A stretch of 64,000 nucleotides of DNA from Bacteroides caecimuris (GCF_001688725.2 NZ_CP015401.2:3914001-3978000); one strand, 5' to 3'. Shown: positions 8,396 to 18,066, numbered from the stretch's first letter. Numbers and translations: made by a program. Notes: generated from the letters alone by a model not told the origin.

Positions 8396-10033
8396 CTAAG
8401 TTAGCAATTTTCGTTTAGGATAAGGAACAACAAGCACAAATATCATACAAATTAATCCACCATAAATTGTCCATCCCGCCATCTCTTTGAGTGCAGAGAG
8501 CGTGGCCTGCACCTGAATACGCCCCTTGGTAGCTATAGCAGCCATGTTACGGGCTTCCGTCTCACTCTTTCCCTGATATTTCATACCCTGTATCGTACCA
8601 AGGTAAGAAGTGGAAGCATCCGGATTAAGCAGGTCCACATTTTGCGCATAACGGGTTATATAGTGTTGCTGCCGCTCTTGCAAAACATTGGTATAAATTG
8701 CTCCGCCAATACTCGGTCCTACCACCATACGCACGGTAAGCATAATGCAGATCCAGGTGGAAAGATATTTAAAAGGCATACGTTGATTGGCATAAGCAGC
8801 CGTCAGCGCATACAGAATCATCATGCCTGTGGCACGGATGATAACTGCATATTTCAGACGCTCGTAAACTCCTGCTGTCTGTACCTCGAAATACATGAAA
8901 ACAGCTGATAAAGACAGGAAGAAGAATCCCATCGCAAACAGATACTTAAAATGTAATCCTTTACCTCCCAACGCCATAGCAATCACGGCACCAATAGCAT
9001 AACCTACCATACACCAATTACCTAATGAAGCATTTTGCAAATTATCGAGATGCATCCCCACTCCTGCAAACACATTGACAAACATAGCACTGGAGTTTAT
9101 CACCATCAATAATAAGTAAAGTAATGCTCCCATACGTATAGTACGCAGTTTGAACGCATCCAGCAAAACATAAGGCGACCGGCGCGTTACGTCCATATAT
9201 AGAAAAATTCCCGCAAACAGAATACTTACAGCTGTCGCCCAACGGATAGATTCGTCATCATACCAGTCGAGCACTTTTCCATAAACCAGCACATACGTAA
9301 GACAAGTCAGCGAAATGCAAAATGCAGTGACATTGCCGAACTTACGGAAATTAATAGGAAACCTTCCGGGAAACTTATAATTCGGCATGGTAATCAACAA
9401 AAGCAAAATAGAAATCAGAAGAATCCCCATCATAAAGTAATACACATATTTCCATTCATATTCAAAGGACAGCCAAGCCGTCAATGCCGTGCCCGACTGT
9501 CCTAGAATCATAAAAAACAGATAAACAGCCGGCTGACTCACACATCTTTCAATGTCCAATTTATTCCAACCGGCAGTATCCTTCGGCTCCAACCCCGGAG
9601 TAATATTGCGGGTAGCTTCCATTCCACCCGCATACCAAATGAGTGTGAACAGATTGACCATCATCAGTACCATACGCAAGAAACCCGTCAAAAGACTACA
9701 AAGCGCCAGCAGAAAAACGCTGTCTGTCTTTGCACAGATATAACTGAATATATACATGAACGCAAACCCGACAATACACATCATCTTCTCCCGCCGCACA
9801 CACACCAACTGATATAGGAAAGGAGCAAAGGCTGCCATACCAATAGAAGTAACAAAGTTGGCAAACTGGATATGCTCGGATATAATGCCAAGCCCGCTCA
9901 TCATTTCGGTGCTATTCACCGAATAAACCCCGCCTACCGTAAGAATCGGCAGAAAGAAAAATAACAGAATGATAATGCCCAACGGTTTGGGCATCCAGCT
10001 ATAGAAAGGATAATTTTTAGGATAAGAGGGCAT
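8396..10033 (-). CDS. MFS efflux transporter, DHA2/EmrB-like
   Basis: The 545-residue, very hydrophobic protein has about 14 predicted membrane segments, the count for the DHA2 drug:H+ antiporter family. It sits between a HlyD-type adaptor and an AraC regulator and behind a TolC-type channel. The arrangement predicts a tripartite pump spanning both membranes, as in EmrAB-TolC. Substrates are unknown; hydrophobic drugs, bile components and fatty acids are typical for the family. It follows hlyD by 49 bp. Confidence 0.88.
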   Translation of the reverse strand: MPSYPKNYPFYSWMPKPLGIIILLFFFLPILTVGGVYSVNSTEMMSGLGIISEHIQFANFVTSIGMAAFAPFLYQLVCVRREKMMCIVGFAFMYIFSYICAKTDSVFLLALCSLLTGFLRMVLMMVNLFTLIWYAGGMEATRNITPGLEPKDTAGWNKLDIERCVSQPAVYLFFMILGQSGTALTAWLSFEYEWKYVYYFMMGILLISILLLLITMPNYKFPGRFPINFRKFGNVTAFCISLTCLTYVLVYGKVLDWYDDESIRWATAVSILFAGIFLYMDVTRRSPYVLLDAFKLRTIRMGALLYLLLMVINSSAMFVNVFAGVGMHLDNLQNASLGNWCMVGYAIGAVIAMALGGKGLHFKYLFAMGFFFLSLSAVFMYFEVQTAGVYERLKYAVIIRATGMMILYALTAAYANQRMPFKYLSTWICIMLTVRMVVGPSIGGAIYTNVLQERQQHYITRYAQNVDLLNPDASTSYLGTIQGMKYQGKSETEARNMAAIATKGRIQVQATLSALKEMAGWTIYGGLICMIFVLVVPYPKRKLLT

Positions 10034-10041
10034 TAATCTTT

Positions 10042-10069
10042 GATTTATGAATTATGATTTATGAATTAT
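10042..10069. repeat. Perfect 14-bp tandem duplication between the adaptor and MFS genes
   Basis: GATTTATGAATTAT occurs twice head to tail with no mismatch, just upstream of the MFS start. Copy number could vary by slippage and change the spacing between the two genes. Confidence 0.8.
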
Positions 10070-10082
10070 AGGTGCACGGTGG

Positions 10083-11174
10083 TTAGAGTTTGGCTTTCAC
10101 TACTACCATCATGCCTGCTGCTAATCGTTCGTTGTCTTCTTTCGATAAATCGGTGAAGTCGATGCGTACGGGGATGCGCTGTTGGATCTTCACAAAGTTA
10201 CCTGCGGAGTTATCGGTCGGCACTAATGAATATTTGGAGCCGGTAGCTCCTGATATAGAGGTGACTTTGCCTTTAAACTCTTTATCGCTAATGGCATCTA
10301 CTGTGACAAATACTTCCTGTCCGATATGCAGGTTCTCGATTTGTGTCTCCTTATAATTGGCAACGATCCATTTCTGGGTATCAGGAAGAATATAGGTGAT
10401 GGTCTGCCCTGCCGAAATAAACTGTCCTTCCTCTAATGAGCGACGGCCGAGTTTTCCGTCACAAGGAGCTATTACAACCGTATAGGAAAGATTCAACCGG
10501 GCCATTTCGAGCGCAGCTGTTGCTCTTTGAATAGCCGCTTCGGTATTCATGCGACGGTAGGACACTTCATCTACACCGGAAAGAGCTGCTTTTTTCTGCC
10601 TTTTCGTAGCTTCCAGCTTCTTACGCGTAGCTTCATAATCAGTGACAATCTGTTCAAGTTGGATAGGAGTAGCCGCATTTCGTTTCACGAGGTTCTCATA
10701 TCGTTTCCGGTCTTTTTCCAGTTTCGCCAACCGTACTTCAATTTCGGCAATAGACGCATCGTAAACAGATGCTGTTGTCTGCGTGGTATTGAGTGTAGCA
10801 TTGATGACGGTCGCACCGGCTTGCGCATCTTTCAAGGCAGCTTCAGCCTCCATTACGCGAATTTTATATTCACGATCATCCAGTACCAGCAAAGTATCTC
10901 CTTTATGTACCTCCTGATGTTCTGTAAAGTAGATTTTGTCAATGTAACCTGAAGCACGTAGATTGATAGGAGACACATATTGTTCTATTTGTGCGTCGTT
11001 ACTAGTCTCCGTCTGGCTATAATTCAAAAAAAGGCAGATCACTTCAATCACTCCCCAAATAATAATAGCCACTCCAAGAAGGCTGATAGCAATCTGCCAG
11101 CGACGAAGTTTCTTCATTTTTTTTGCTTTCTCCTGATGAGCAGCGGAAGGAAGGTTATTTTCCATTGTTTCCAT
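10083..11174 (-). CDS. HlyD/EmrA-family membrane fusion protein
   Basis: The 363-residue protein has one N-terminal membrane anchor (about residues 28-50, IAISLLGVAIIIWGVIEVIC). The biotinyl-lipoyl half-motifs follow (SPINLRASGYIDKIYFTEHQ near 68-87 and the later VIAPCDGKLGRRSLEEGQF), with a long alpha-helical hairpin between them. It is the periplasmic adaptor joining the MFS pump to the outer-membrane channel. It is 22 bp behind the TolC-type gene on the same strand. Confidence 0.92.
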   Translation of the reverse strand: METMENNLPSAAHQEKAKKMKKLRRWQIAISLLGVAIIIWGVIEVICLFLNYSQTETSNDAQIEQYVSPINLRASGYIDKIYFTEHQEVHKGDTLLVLDDREYKIRVMEAEAALKDAQAGATVINATLNTTQTTASVYDASIAEIEVRLAKLEKDRKRYENLVKRNAATPIQLEQIVTDYEATRKKLEATKRQKKAALSGVDEVSYRRMNTEAAIQRATAALEMARLNLSYTVVIAPCDGKLGRRSLEEGQFISAGQTITYILPDTQKWIVANYKETQIENLHIGQEVFVTVDAISDKEFKGKVTSISGATGSKYSLVPTDNSAGNFVKIQQRIPVRIDFTDLSKEDNERLAAGMMVVVKAKL

Positions 11175-11196
11175 ATTTATGATTGTTATTTGCGTA

Positions 11197-12528
11197 TTAT
11201 TTGACTAATGATTCTATTTGTCCGGTCAGTTTAAGCAGCATCAGGTTAGTCACCCGATAATTATAATGTGCGCTGATATAGTTGTTTTGAGCTTCACTCA
11301 TCTGCATTTCATCTTGCAGCACTTCCGTCATAGAAGCAATGCCTTCCCGGTAACGGTCGGAAGTGACTGCGTACACATCTTCGGCAAGCAAGTAGTTATC
11401 CTTCTGTTTCTTAAAGTTACGCTGATTGTTCATCAGGTCGTTCACAGCATTCAGATATTGAGTTTGCAAATTCTTCCGGGCGTCTTCCCATGCCAATCTT
11501 TTATTCTCTATATCGATCATCGCCTTCTTTATTTTATAGGTTTTATCCAGTCCGTCGAAAATCGGAATACGCAAGGTTAGTCCCACTCCATAGGAACGAA
11601 ACCATTGATTGGACGGACCGGAGTGGAACCAATGATAACCTTTATCCGTATATGCAGCATATCGCCAGCTGCCTGTCAGACTAAGAGAAGGGATATATCC
11701 ATTAGTAATGATCTTCTTTTGACGTTCCGCCAGTTGCACTTGCGATTGTGAGAGTTGAAGTTCATAGATATTTTCCGACAAGCCAGTCAGGGCTACCGTA
11801 GTAATGCTATCGGCATTTACAGGTGTCAGCGCGATTTCCTTTTCAGCCGGATAATCCATAATGTATTTCAGCATATTCAACTGCTGTTTCATCATTGCTT
11901 GTGCATTGTCATATTGCACCTTCAGATTTTCCAAATTGATATTGACTCTTTTCAGATCGACTTCCATAGACATTCCGTTATCGAAGAAAGCCTGTGTAAT
12001 ATCTCTCAATTCTTCCAGACGGGTGATATTTGCTTTTATCAGCATGATTTGTTCGGCCGTGACCTGTCCGAGATAATACATCTTACTGATTTGAAGAATA
12101 ACATCTTCCCTGGCTTTTCCATAAGACAGACGACTGATTTCTTCCATCACTTTAGCTATGGACATAGAAGTATAAAGAGTCTGATTGAAAAGCGGCATCT
12201 GCATTTCCAGTCCTGCATTAGCAGAATGTTGCAATGTTTTCGTTATATTATAGGGAACTCCGTAAGATGAACCGTCTGTGACTGACACTGGAGGATCAAA
12301 ATTGTTATTATAACCGGCTATCGCATTAATTTGCGGCAGCAGCTTCGAACGGTTTTCAGATACGCCATATTTACTTTTTTGTATTTCTTTACGTTTCCCT
12401 TCTAACGACAAGTTATTGTCAATACCAATGCGGAGACAATCCTCTAATGTCAGAATCTCTACCTCCTGTGTGTTTCCACGTAACACGAACAAGAAAAAAA
12501 AGGAAAAAATGAATAGTAGTCTTTTCAT
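11197..12528 (-). CDS. TolC-family outer-membrane efflux protein
   Basis: The 443-residue protein has a signal peptide (MKRLLFIFSFFFLFVLRGNT). It begins its mature part with the EILTLEDCLRIGIDNNLSL pattern of outer-membrane efflux proteins and contains two long coiled-coil repeats. It provides the trimeric outer-membrane channel of the pump. It is first in the operon tolC-like, hlyD-like, MFS, araC. A TAAATTTG -7-like box lies 25-32 bp upstream of the start on the minus strand (complement of 12553-12560). Confidence 0.92.
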   Translation of the reverse strand: MKRLLFIFSFFFLFVLRGNTQEVEILTLEDCLRIGIDNNLSLEGKRKEIQKSKYGVSENRSKLLPQINAIAGYNNNFDPPVSVTDGSSYGVPYNITKTLQHSANAGLEMQMPLFNQTLYTSMSIAKVMEEISRLSYGKAREDVILQISKMYYLGQVTAEQIMLIKANITRLEELRDITQAFFDNGMSMEVDLKRVNINLENLKVQYDNAQAMMKQQLNMLKYIMDYPAEKEIALTPVNADSITTVALTGLSENIYELQLSQSQVQLAERQKKIITNGYIPSLSLTGSWRYAAYTDKGYHWFHSGPSNQWFRSYGVGLTLRIPIFDGLDKTYKIKKAMIDIENKRLAWEDARKNLQTQYLNAVNDLMNNQRNFKKQKDNYLLAEDVYAVTSDRYREGIASMTEVLQDEMQMSEAQNNYISAHYNYRVTNLMLLKLTGQIESLVK

Positions 12529-12774
12529 AACACAATGCTCTATTATTGGCTACAAATTTAGTAGCTTACAGCATAATAAGACTATCCACAAACTATTTGT
12601 TTATATTCATATTTTCCTTTTTCAATGAACAAGCAATAGACAACCACTCTCATAAAACATCACACTTAATATGTTTCTATGAACAGCGTTTGTTTTTTCA
12701 TATTTTTTTAGTGAATGAAAAATAAGGGCGGCGCCCTTTGTGAGGGTACAACCGTCCGCGATAGCGTATTGAAG

Positions 12775-12843
12775 CCTGCCTGTAAAGTTTCTAACTTTGC
12801 CCTAAAAATTGATTTATGGGAAAAGTTGAACTTTACAGGCAGG
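12775..12843 (+). promoter_or_regulatory. Inverted repeat enclosing the tnpA promoter and start codon
   Basis: CCTGCCTGTAAAGTT (12775-12789) is perfectly complementary to AACTTTACAGGCAGG (12829-12843). The tnpA ATG (12816) lies in the loop. A -7 box TAACTTTG (12792-12799) lies between the left arm and the ATG. A transcript from this promoter lacks the left arm, whereas one reading in from outside contains both arms and can fold over the start. Confidence 0.6.
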
Positions 12844-13385
12844 TTTTCTTGTCATTCAAGCAACTGTGTGCCGAAGGAAGACAGCCGTCTTCGTTCCGAG
12901 CCTATTGCATAGCCAACGGTGTAGATCAGAGTCAGATGCGGCAATTGCTCAAGAGCGAGTTTCAGGATATAAAGACCTTGCCGGGATATTGTTGCGTAAA
13001 TAGTCGCCTTTACGGGGAAATTTATGAGCGGTTCAAGCAATTATGCGCACAAGGCAGACAGCCCGGGACCTTATCTTCTTATTGCAGGAGTTTTGGTGTA
13101 ACATACGGTCAGTTGCATTCTTATTTGTATCGGAAGCATTTACGTGTGGCCGGATTGCCCGGATATACAGGACCGACAGGCACGGGTAACAATAAGTCTG
13201 AGGAGGTGCCTTTCGAGGATGTCATCTTTGAGGAGGCCGGTTTTCTTCCGGCTGACACGGGCAATGTGATAACAGTAAAGGTCGACGGTCATGTGGCGGT
13301 CAGCTTTCCAGCTGATACTGATGTTGCTGTCATTGCAAAGTTCGTCAGAAAGATGGGAAAGGAGGTCGGTCATGTGGGGTCTTGA
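12816..13385 (+). CDS. tnpA: IS66 accessory protein TnpA
   Basis: The 189-residue basic protein has two similar N-terminal repeats (LYRQVFLSFKQLCAEGRQPS and IYERFKQLCAQGRQPG). Each resembles a small helix-turn-helix and is followed by a variable tail. It is the first gene of the three-gene IS66 set, whose TnpA and TnpB are needed with TnpC for transposition although their biochemical roles are unclear. The ATG at 12816 is the first in frame after the internal promoter. It overlaps tnpB by 14 bp, suggesting translational coupling. Confidence 0.82.
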   Translation: MGKVELYRQVFLSFKQLCAEGRQPSSFRAYCIANGVDQSQMRQLLKSEFQDIKTLPGYCCVNSRLYGEIYERFKQLCAQGRQPGTLSSYCRSFGVTYGQLHSYLYRKHLRVAGLPGYTGPTGTGNNKSEEVPFEDVIFEEAGFLPADTGNVITVKVDGHVAVSFPADTDVAVIAKFVRKMGKEVGHVGS

Positions 13386-13728
13386 GCAGGGGTTACGGCT
13401 ATGGGTATGCCAGCAGCCGGTGTCGATGCGTTACGGCATACGCGGTCTGACCCAGATGGTGTGGTCGTGGAAGGGGCACTCTCCGGCATCGGGCGATGTG
13501 TATGTGTTTTTCTCCAAAGACCGCAAGTCCATGAAGGCTCTGAAATGGGATGGTGACGGATTTTTGATGTACACAAAAAGACTGTCGCAAGGTCGTTTCC
13601 GGGAGGTACTTAAAAAGGGCGATGACGGCGTGCGCAGGCTCCAATGGGACGATTTCTATATGCTGATGAGGGGGCTCACGCCTGTGAAGGTGACGGTCGA
13701 GAATCGCTTCAGAATGGCTGTAAAATAA
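13372..13728 (+). CDS. tnpB: IS66 Orf2-type accessory protein TnpB
   Basis: The product is 118 residues from the ATG at 13372. It shows the IS66 Orf2 signature with MRYGIRGLTQMVWSWKGHSP, VYVFFSKDRKSMKALKWDGD and FLMYTKRL. An upstream in-frame start at 13291 exists. The ATG at 13372 is preferred because a purine-rich GGAGG lies just before it and the family starts there. It overlaps the tnpA stop. Confidence 0.9.
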   Translation: MWGLEQGLRLWVCQQPVSMRYGIRGLTQMVWSWKGHSPASGDVYVFFSKDRKSMKALKWDGDGFLMYTKRLSQGRFREVLKKGDDGVRRLQWDDFYMLMRGLTPVKVTVENRFRMAVK

Positions 13729-13760
13729 GGCTTAATAATTTGTTAATCAAATAAATAAAT

Positions 13761-13806
13761 GGTGTAGAAAGTTGCAAATGTCAGATATTTTTTGTAACTT
13801 TACACC
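13761..13806 (+). promoter_or_regulatory. Hairpin directly before the tnpC start codon
   Basis: GGTGTAGAAAGTTGCAAA pairs imperfectly with TTTGTAACTTTACACC, and the right arm ends at the base before the ATG. It would hide the ribosome entry site of tnpC. Confidence 0.5.
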
Positions 13807-15408
13807 ATGAAAAAGAACGAGTTGATAGAGTTTTTGCAACGTCAGATCGAGTATCTTCAAGGACAACTTGACGAGGCGTTGTCCTCTGTCAGCTCTCTTA
13901 CTTTATCCAATGAAAAACTCCAGTCAACCAACGACAGACTGGTGGCAACAGTAGATGAGCTGCGCAAACAGATAGCCTCGTTGGAGGATGCTGTAAAAGG
14001 GAAAGGCGCGGAACTAAGCAAAGAAAAAGCTGCTCGTCAGGCCGTGCAGCGTCTGCAGGGCTCGCCGTCAGAGCGCCAGACAAAACCGATGCCGGCTCCT
14101 GCCGTATCAGAAACTCCGGAACAGAGGCCACAGAAGAAACGCACCAACAATGGAGCCAGGAGAAAGACCCATCCCGAGTGCGAGGTAGAGACGGTTGTGG
14201 TGGAGCCGGACAGCCCCGACTTCAATCCCGAGGCGGCGACGTTTATCGGCGAGTGCGATGTCGTGCGCTACGTCATGGAGCCGATGCGCTTCAAGAAAAT
14301 AATCTACAAGGTACGCAAATATGTGCAGGACGAGAAAATATACAAAGGCTCTGCTCCCGCCACGCCGCTGCTGAACTCGCAGTATACATCCTCCTTCATT
14401 GCCGGACTCGCCGAGCTACGCTATCTCCACTGCATGCCACTTGAAAATGCAGTCGAATACTTCCGTGCCCACGGCTTCGACCTTGACAAAGGCACGGCAC
14501 AAAAACTGATCAGCAAGGTAAGGGTTCATCTGGAGAATCTGTACAAGGCTCTCGGGCCGGCAGTTGTCGAAGACAATTATATCTGTGGTGACGAGACCTA
14601 TCAGAAAGTGCGGCTGCAGGTGGCCACTCCCTCGGGCAGGAAGATCAAAAAGGGCTACATCTGGGTGTTCGTCGGCATGACAACCGGGCTTGTATACTTC
14701 TTCTATGATGACGGTTCCCGCTCTGCCGAAGTCTTCAAGCAGCATATCAAAGGCTTCAACGGAGCGTTCCAATGCGATTGTTACTCGGGATACCGGCATA
14801 TCGGAATCGGTGAGATGAGCGGGATAAAACGCTTGCCATGCCTGCAGCATATAAAGCGGAAGTTCCTCGACCTGAAAGACAATCCGCAGGCGCAGGAAAT
14901 AGCAAAGCTCTTCGGACTCCTTTACCACTTCGAGCATCAGCACCGCATAGGCAAAGACGGATGGACGGCGGAAAAGCACCTTGAGTGGAGACAACGATAC
15001 TCCAAAGTGATGCTCGAGAAAATCCGCATGAGACTGACAGCGGTCAAAAATCGCATCGGCGTGCCACCCGACGACCCGCTGCTTGCCGCCACCGAACATG
15101 CGCTTAAACAATGGGACGTGATACCACGCATCTTCGCCTCACCCACCTACAGACTTGACAACAACAAAGTCGAGCGAATCAACCGCTACATATCCCTGAC
15201 CCGTCGCCGACTGACAATCGGCTCCCACTCCGGAGCCGAAGCCGCCGCCCTGTACCACTCGCTGGCCATCACCTGCCATCAGTGCGGAGTCAACGTCTTC
15301 GACTACTTCTGTGACATCATCGACCGATGTGCCGCATGGCCGCCAAACACCCCGATCGAAAAATACCGCGACCTGCTTCCCGACCGCTGGAAACCCTCAC
15401 AAAAATAG
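13807..15408 (+). CDS. tnpC: IS66-family transposase TnpC
   Basis: The 533-residue protein has an N-terminal coiled coil (about residues 1-85) and a basic linker. The IS66 catalytic domain follows, with candidate acidic residues in YICGDETY, FQCDCYSGY and LDNNKVERINRYI. It performs DNA strand transfer of the element. All signature segments are present and the frame is uninterrupted, so the element looks active. The base composition is visibly richer in G and C than that of the flanking genes, which fits recent arrival. Confidence 0.93.
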   Translation: MKKNELIEFLQRQIEYLQGQLDEALSSVSSLTLSNEKLQSTNDRLVATVDELRKQIASLEDAVKGKGAELSKEKAARQAVQRLQGSPSERQTKPMPAPAVSETPEQRPQKKRTNNGARRKTHPECEVETVVVEPDSPDFNPEAATFIGECDVVRYVMEPMRFKKIIYKVRKYVQDEKIYKGSAPATPLLNSQYTSSFIAGLAELRYLHCMPLENAVEYFRAHGFDLDKGTAQKLISKVRVHLENLYKALGPAVVEDNYICGDETYQKVRLQVATPSGRKIKKGYIWVFVGMTTGLVYFFYDDGSRSAEVFKQHIKGFNGAFQCDCYSGYRHIGIGEMSGIKRLPCLQHIKRKFLDLKDNPQAQEIAKLFGLLYHFEHQHRIGKDGWTAEKHLEWRQRYSKVMLEKIRMRLTAVKNRIGVPPDDPLLAATEHALKQWDVIPRIFASPTYRLDNNKVERINRYISLTRRRLTIGSHSGAEAAALYHSLAITCHQCGVNVFDYFCDIIDRCAAWPPNTPIEKYRDLLPDRWKPSQK

Positions 15409-15542
15409 CCGCCCAAAATCCGGACGGCTTTCTTTTTATGGCTTACCTGCTATCGCGGACGGTTGTACTTGTGAGGAGGAGTGCCGCCCTTATTTTATAA
15501 CCTTACCATACATTATGAAGGTTAATGACTATTACATTTCGC

Positions 15543-18056
15543 TTAAGACTTCTTCGCAATCTTGTTCCGCTGCGTCCACGCAAGGACCATAACTCCGATC
15601 AGCAACAAAGCCAGTGCTGCATAAGCAATACTTTCTGTAACCTGTATGCTTTGCGGGTCAAACCACATTTCGATGGTATGTTCTCCTGCCGGTACATTTA
15701 TCGCACGCAAGATATAATCTGCACGGGCAATATCGACGGGCTGACCGTCAATAGTCGCCTGCCATCCCGGATAATATATTTCGGAGAAGACAACAACTCC
15801 GTCTTTAGGAGTGAAAGCATTGTAAGCCAGACGATTCGGCTCATAACTAGTCAACTGGATGGTAGATAGAGAATCTTTATATCCTTCTGTCACACCTTTC
15901 AATTGTTCTTTAAACTTCACATCCACTACGGCTGTTTCCATTGGAAGAATATCATTCAAAGCGTCGATTTCTTCATTTGCATTATTTACATACTGTACCT
16001 TGTCTACGAACCACGCATTGCCGTATGCATAAGGATTTACCACAGGAACAGCCTGCCCTTGCTCGCCGGCAGGGAAAATGAAGTATTTTGTATTCAGCAT
16101 ATTCAGTACACGGAATTTGGAAGCGTCTACACTGTCCATCTGTCCGCCGGCAGTAGCCACCGCCTGATAGGTTTCCTGCATCTCGGGCATGATATGATGA
16201 TCTATCATTTCCTGATAGCGACGGAGCTTCGCTGCATGATAGCCACCGACACTCTTATGCCAGTATGCCGTGTTGTTTTCATTAAACGTATTACCGGGGA
16301 AACCTATAAAGTTCAACACACGATAATTTAAAGTAGTATCCTGAAGGATCATCTCATCCGCCTGTGTTTTAACAAACGCTTCTGTCTGTTTGGATTTCGG
16401 CACAAACTGTTCGTCATTCAAATAGCGTTTATTGATGCTCCACATATCTATCAGACATAAAAGCGCAATACCAGCCAGTGTGAAAGAAGCTTTCAACTTC
16501 CGCTGTTGATAAAGGAATAAAAGCACGCAACCTATCACGATAATAAAGAAACTGCGCCATGCATCCGAAGCAATAATAGCTTTACGCATTTCAGTCAGGT
16601 TTGCCACAAGCGGAGCCAAATGTTCGGCTGGAAGTCCTTGTTTCAAGGCAGCCATCTCTTGTGTCGTAATAAAACCGGAGAAGAAAATACCTGGAGCAAC
16701 AGCTAAAATCAACGCAACACCGGCAGTCAGTATCAAAGTGGCAATCGCCCCTCCACGGTTTTCTTTCAACTTCAGCGTATCCGGCTTACTCAAAATCTCT
16801 TTCAAGGCAAAAATCGCCAACAAAGGAATGGTAAATTCAGCAATCACCAGAATGGAAGACACGGCACGGAACTTATTGTACATCGGAACGTAATCAATAA
16901 AGAAGTCTGTCAGTCCCATGAAATTCTTTCCCCATGAAAGCAGAATCGAGAAGATAGTAGCTCCCAACAATGCCCATTTCAGAGGACCTTTCACTATGAA
17001 ACAACCCAATATGAACAAGAACATCACAAATGCCCCGACATATACAGGACCGGCTGTCCACGGTTGCTCACCGAAATATTGCGGCAACTGCGAATAAATA
17101 CTGTTATACATTGGATTGGCCTTTGCCATAGCAGCTTCGCTTTGCGACATCGTAGATCCTGATCCTCCTCCTTTTACGTTCGGAACCAGCAATGTCAATG
17201 TCTCGCCAATACCATAACTCCAATTGGTTATGTAGTCGCGATCCAACCCGCTACTTGTCTGGCTGGCCGCAGCGCCCTCCTGCTTCAATTCGCTCTTGCC
17301 GCGCATCGTCTCCTTACTATATTCATAAGTATGATACAGATTGGAGATATTGATGCAAACTCCTACCACGGCAGCCAATGCCAAAATTGCGCTGGCCTTG
17401 AAGAAATGAGGGAGTTCTTTCTTTTTATAAGCATCTTCAAAATACGCTCCCACGAAAAACAGGATCACAAACATGAAATAATAGCTCATCTGAATGTGAT
17501 TCGATTGAATCTGAAGGGCAATGAACAACGCTGTAATAATTCCGCCCAACAAGTATTTTTTCCGGTAAGCCAGAACAACACCCGCAATCGTGGGCGGGAT
17601 ATAAGCCAACGTCACAAACTTCCAAATGTGCCCTGCCGGTATCAGAATGAAGAAATAGGAAGAAAAAGCCCATATCACTCCGCCCAATCCTGCCAGCCAA
17701 GCCGATATTCCGAAAGCGCGCAAAAGGATATAGAATCCGAGCATCATAATAAAAGTCAGCACCACATAATCCGGGAGAAAGAGGCGATAAACCTTCTCCA
17801 CCCCTTTCAGTGACGTTGTTGAGTCGTAACTCGGAGACATCTGATAGGTAGGCATACCTCCAAAAATCGAATTTGTCCAACGCGTACGTTCTCCGGTACG
17901 TTCGAGATACTCTTTCGATTCTTGTCCCGCACCGACTCCGGCAGCCGTGTCATGCTGAAACAAGATACGACCTTCGATATCAGCCGGGAAAAAGTAAGCG
18001 AAAGAAAGAATGATAAAAGCCAGAATGGCTATTAAGTCGGGAAGAAACTTTTTCAT
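15543..18056 (-). CDS. YfhO-family multispanning membrane protein
   Basis: The 837-residue protein has a hydrophobic N-terminal two-thirds with about a dozen membrane segments and an early extracytoplasmic loop with FPADIEGRILFQHD. A soluble C-terminal part of beta type (around VVFSEIYYPGWQATIDGQPV) is followed by a last membrane helix and a basic tail. YfhO proteins resemble GT-C lipid-linked-sugar glycosyltransferases; in Firmicutes a relative glycosylates lipoteichoic acid. The Bacteroides substrate is unknown. It is a single gene whose 3' end is 48 bp from the IS66 element. Confidence 0.85.
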   Translation of the reverse strand: MKKFLPDLIAILAFIILSFAYFFPADIEGRILFQHDTAAGVGAGQESKEYLERTGERTRWTNSIFGGMPTYQMSPSYDSTTSLKGVEKVYRLFLPDYVVLTFIMMLGFYILLRAFGISAWLAGLGGVIWAFSSYFFILIPAGHIWKFVTLAYIPPTIAGVVLAYRKKYLLGGIITALFIALQIQSNHIQMSYYFMFVILFFVGAYFEDAYKKKELPHFFKASAILALAAVVGVCINISNLYHTYEYSKETMRGKSELKQEGAAASQTSSGLDRDYITNWSYGIGETLTLLVPNVKGGGSGSTMSQSEAAMAKANPMYNSIYSQLPQYFGEQPWTAGPVYVGAFVMFLFILGCFIVKGPLKWALLGATIFSILLSWGKNFMGLTDFFIDYVPMYNKFRAVSSILVIAEFTIPLLAIFALKEILSKPDTLKLKENRGGAIATLILTAGVALILAVAPGIFFSGFITTQEMAALKQGLPAEHLAPLVANLTEMRKAIIASDAWRSFFIIVIGCVLLFLYQQRKLKASFTLAGIALLCLIDMWSINKRYLNDEQFVPKSKQTEAFVKTQADEMILQDTTLNYRVLNFIGFPGNTFNENNTAYWHKSVGGYHAAKLRRYQEMIDHHIMPEMQETYQAVATAGGQMDSVDASKFRVLNMLNTKYFIFPAGEQGQAVPVVNPYAYGNAWFVDKVQYVNNANEEIDALNDILPMETAVVDVKFKEQLKGVTEGYKDSLSTIQLTSYEPNRLAYNAFTPKDGVVVFSEIYYPGWQATIDGQPVDIARADYILRAINVPAGEHTIEMWFDPQSIQVTESIAYAALALLLIGVMVLAWTQRNKIAKKS

Positions 18057-18066
18057 TTACGATGAC

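Larger units (their letters stand above)
12720..15495 (+). mobile_element. Complete IS66-family insertion sequence with tnpA, tnpB and tnpC
   Basis: Related ends face each other. The outer blocks AAATAAGGGCGGC and the inner 20-bp blocks ending in CCGTCCGCGATAGC are identical at 12720-12765 and, inverted, at 15449-15495; about 13 bp between them differ. Inside are the three genes typical of IS66 in the usual order. IS66 ends often begin GTAA, so the true tips may lie a few bases further out (GTGAATG left, GTAAGG right). No convincing 8-bp target duplication was found. It sits between the efflux operon and the 3' end of the YfhO gene, where it breaks no gene. Confidence 0.88.

Noticed and set aside
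14416..15111. 231-codon minus-strand frame inside IS66 tnpC
   Set aside because: Shadow of the transposase frame in GC-richer DNA; no recognisable product.
12720..15495. IS66 element disrupting the yfhO gene
   Set aside because: The yfhO frame is complete with stop at 15543, outside the right inverted repeat.
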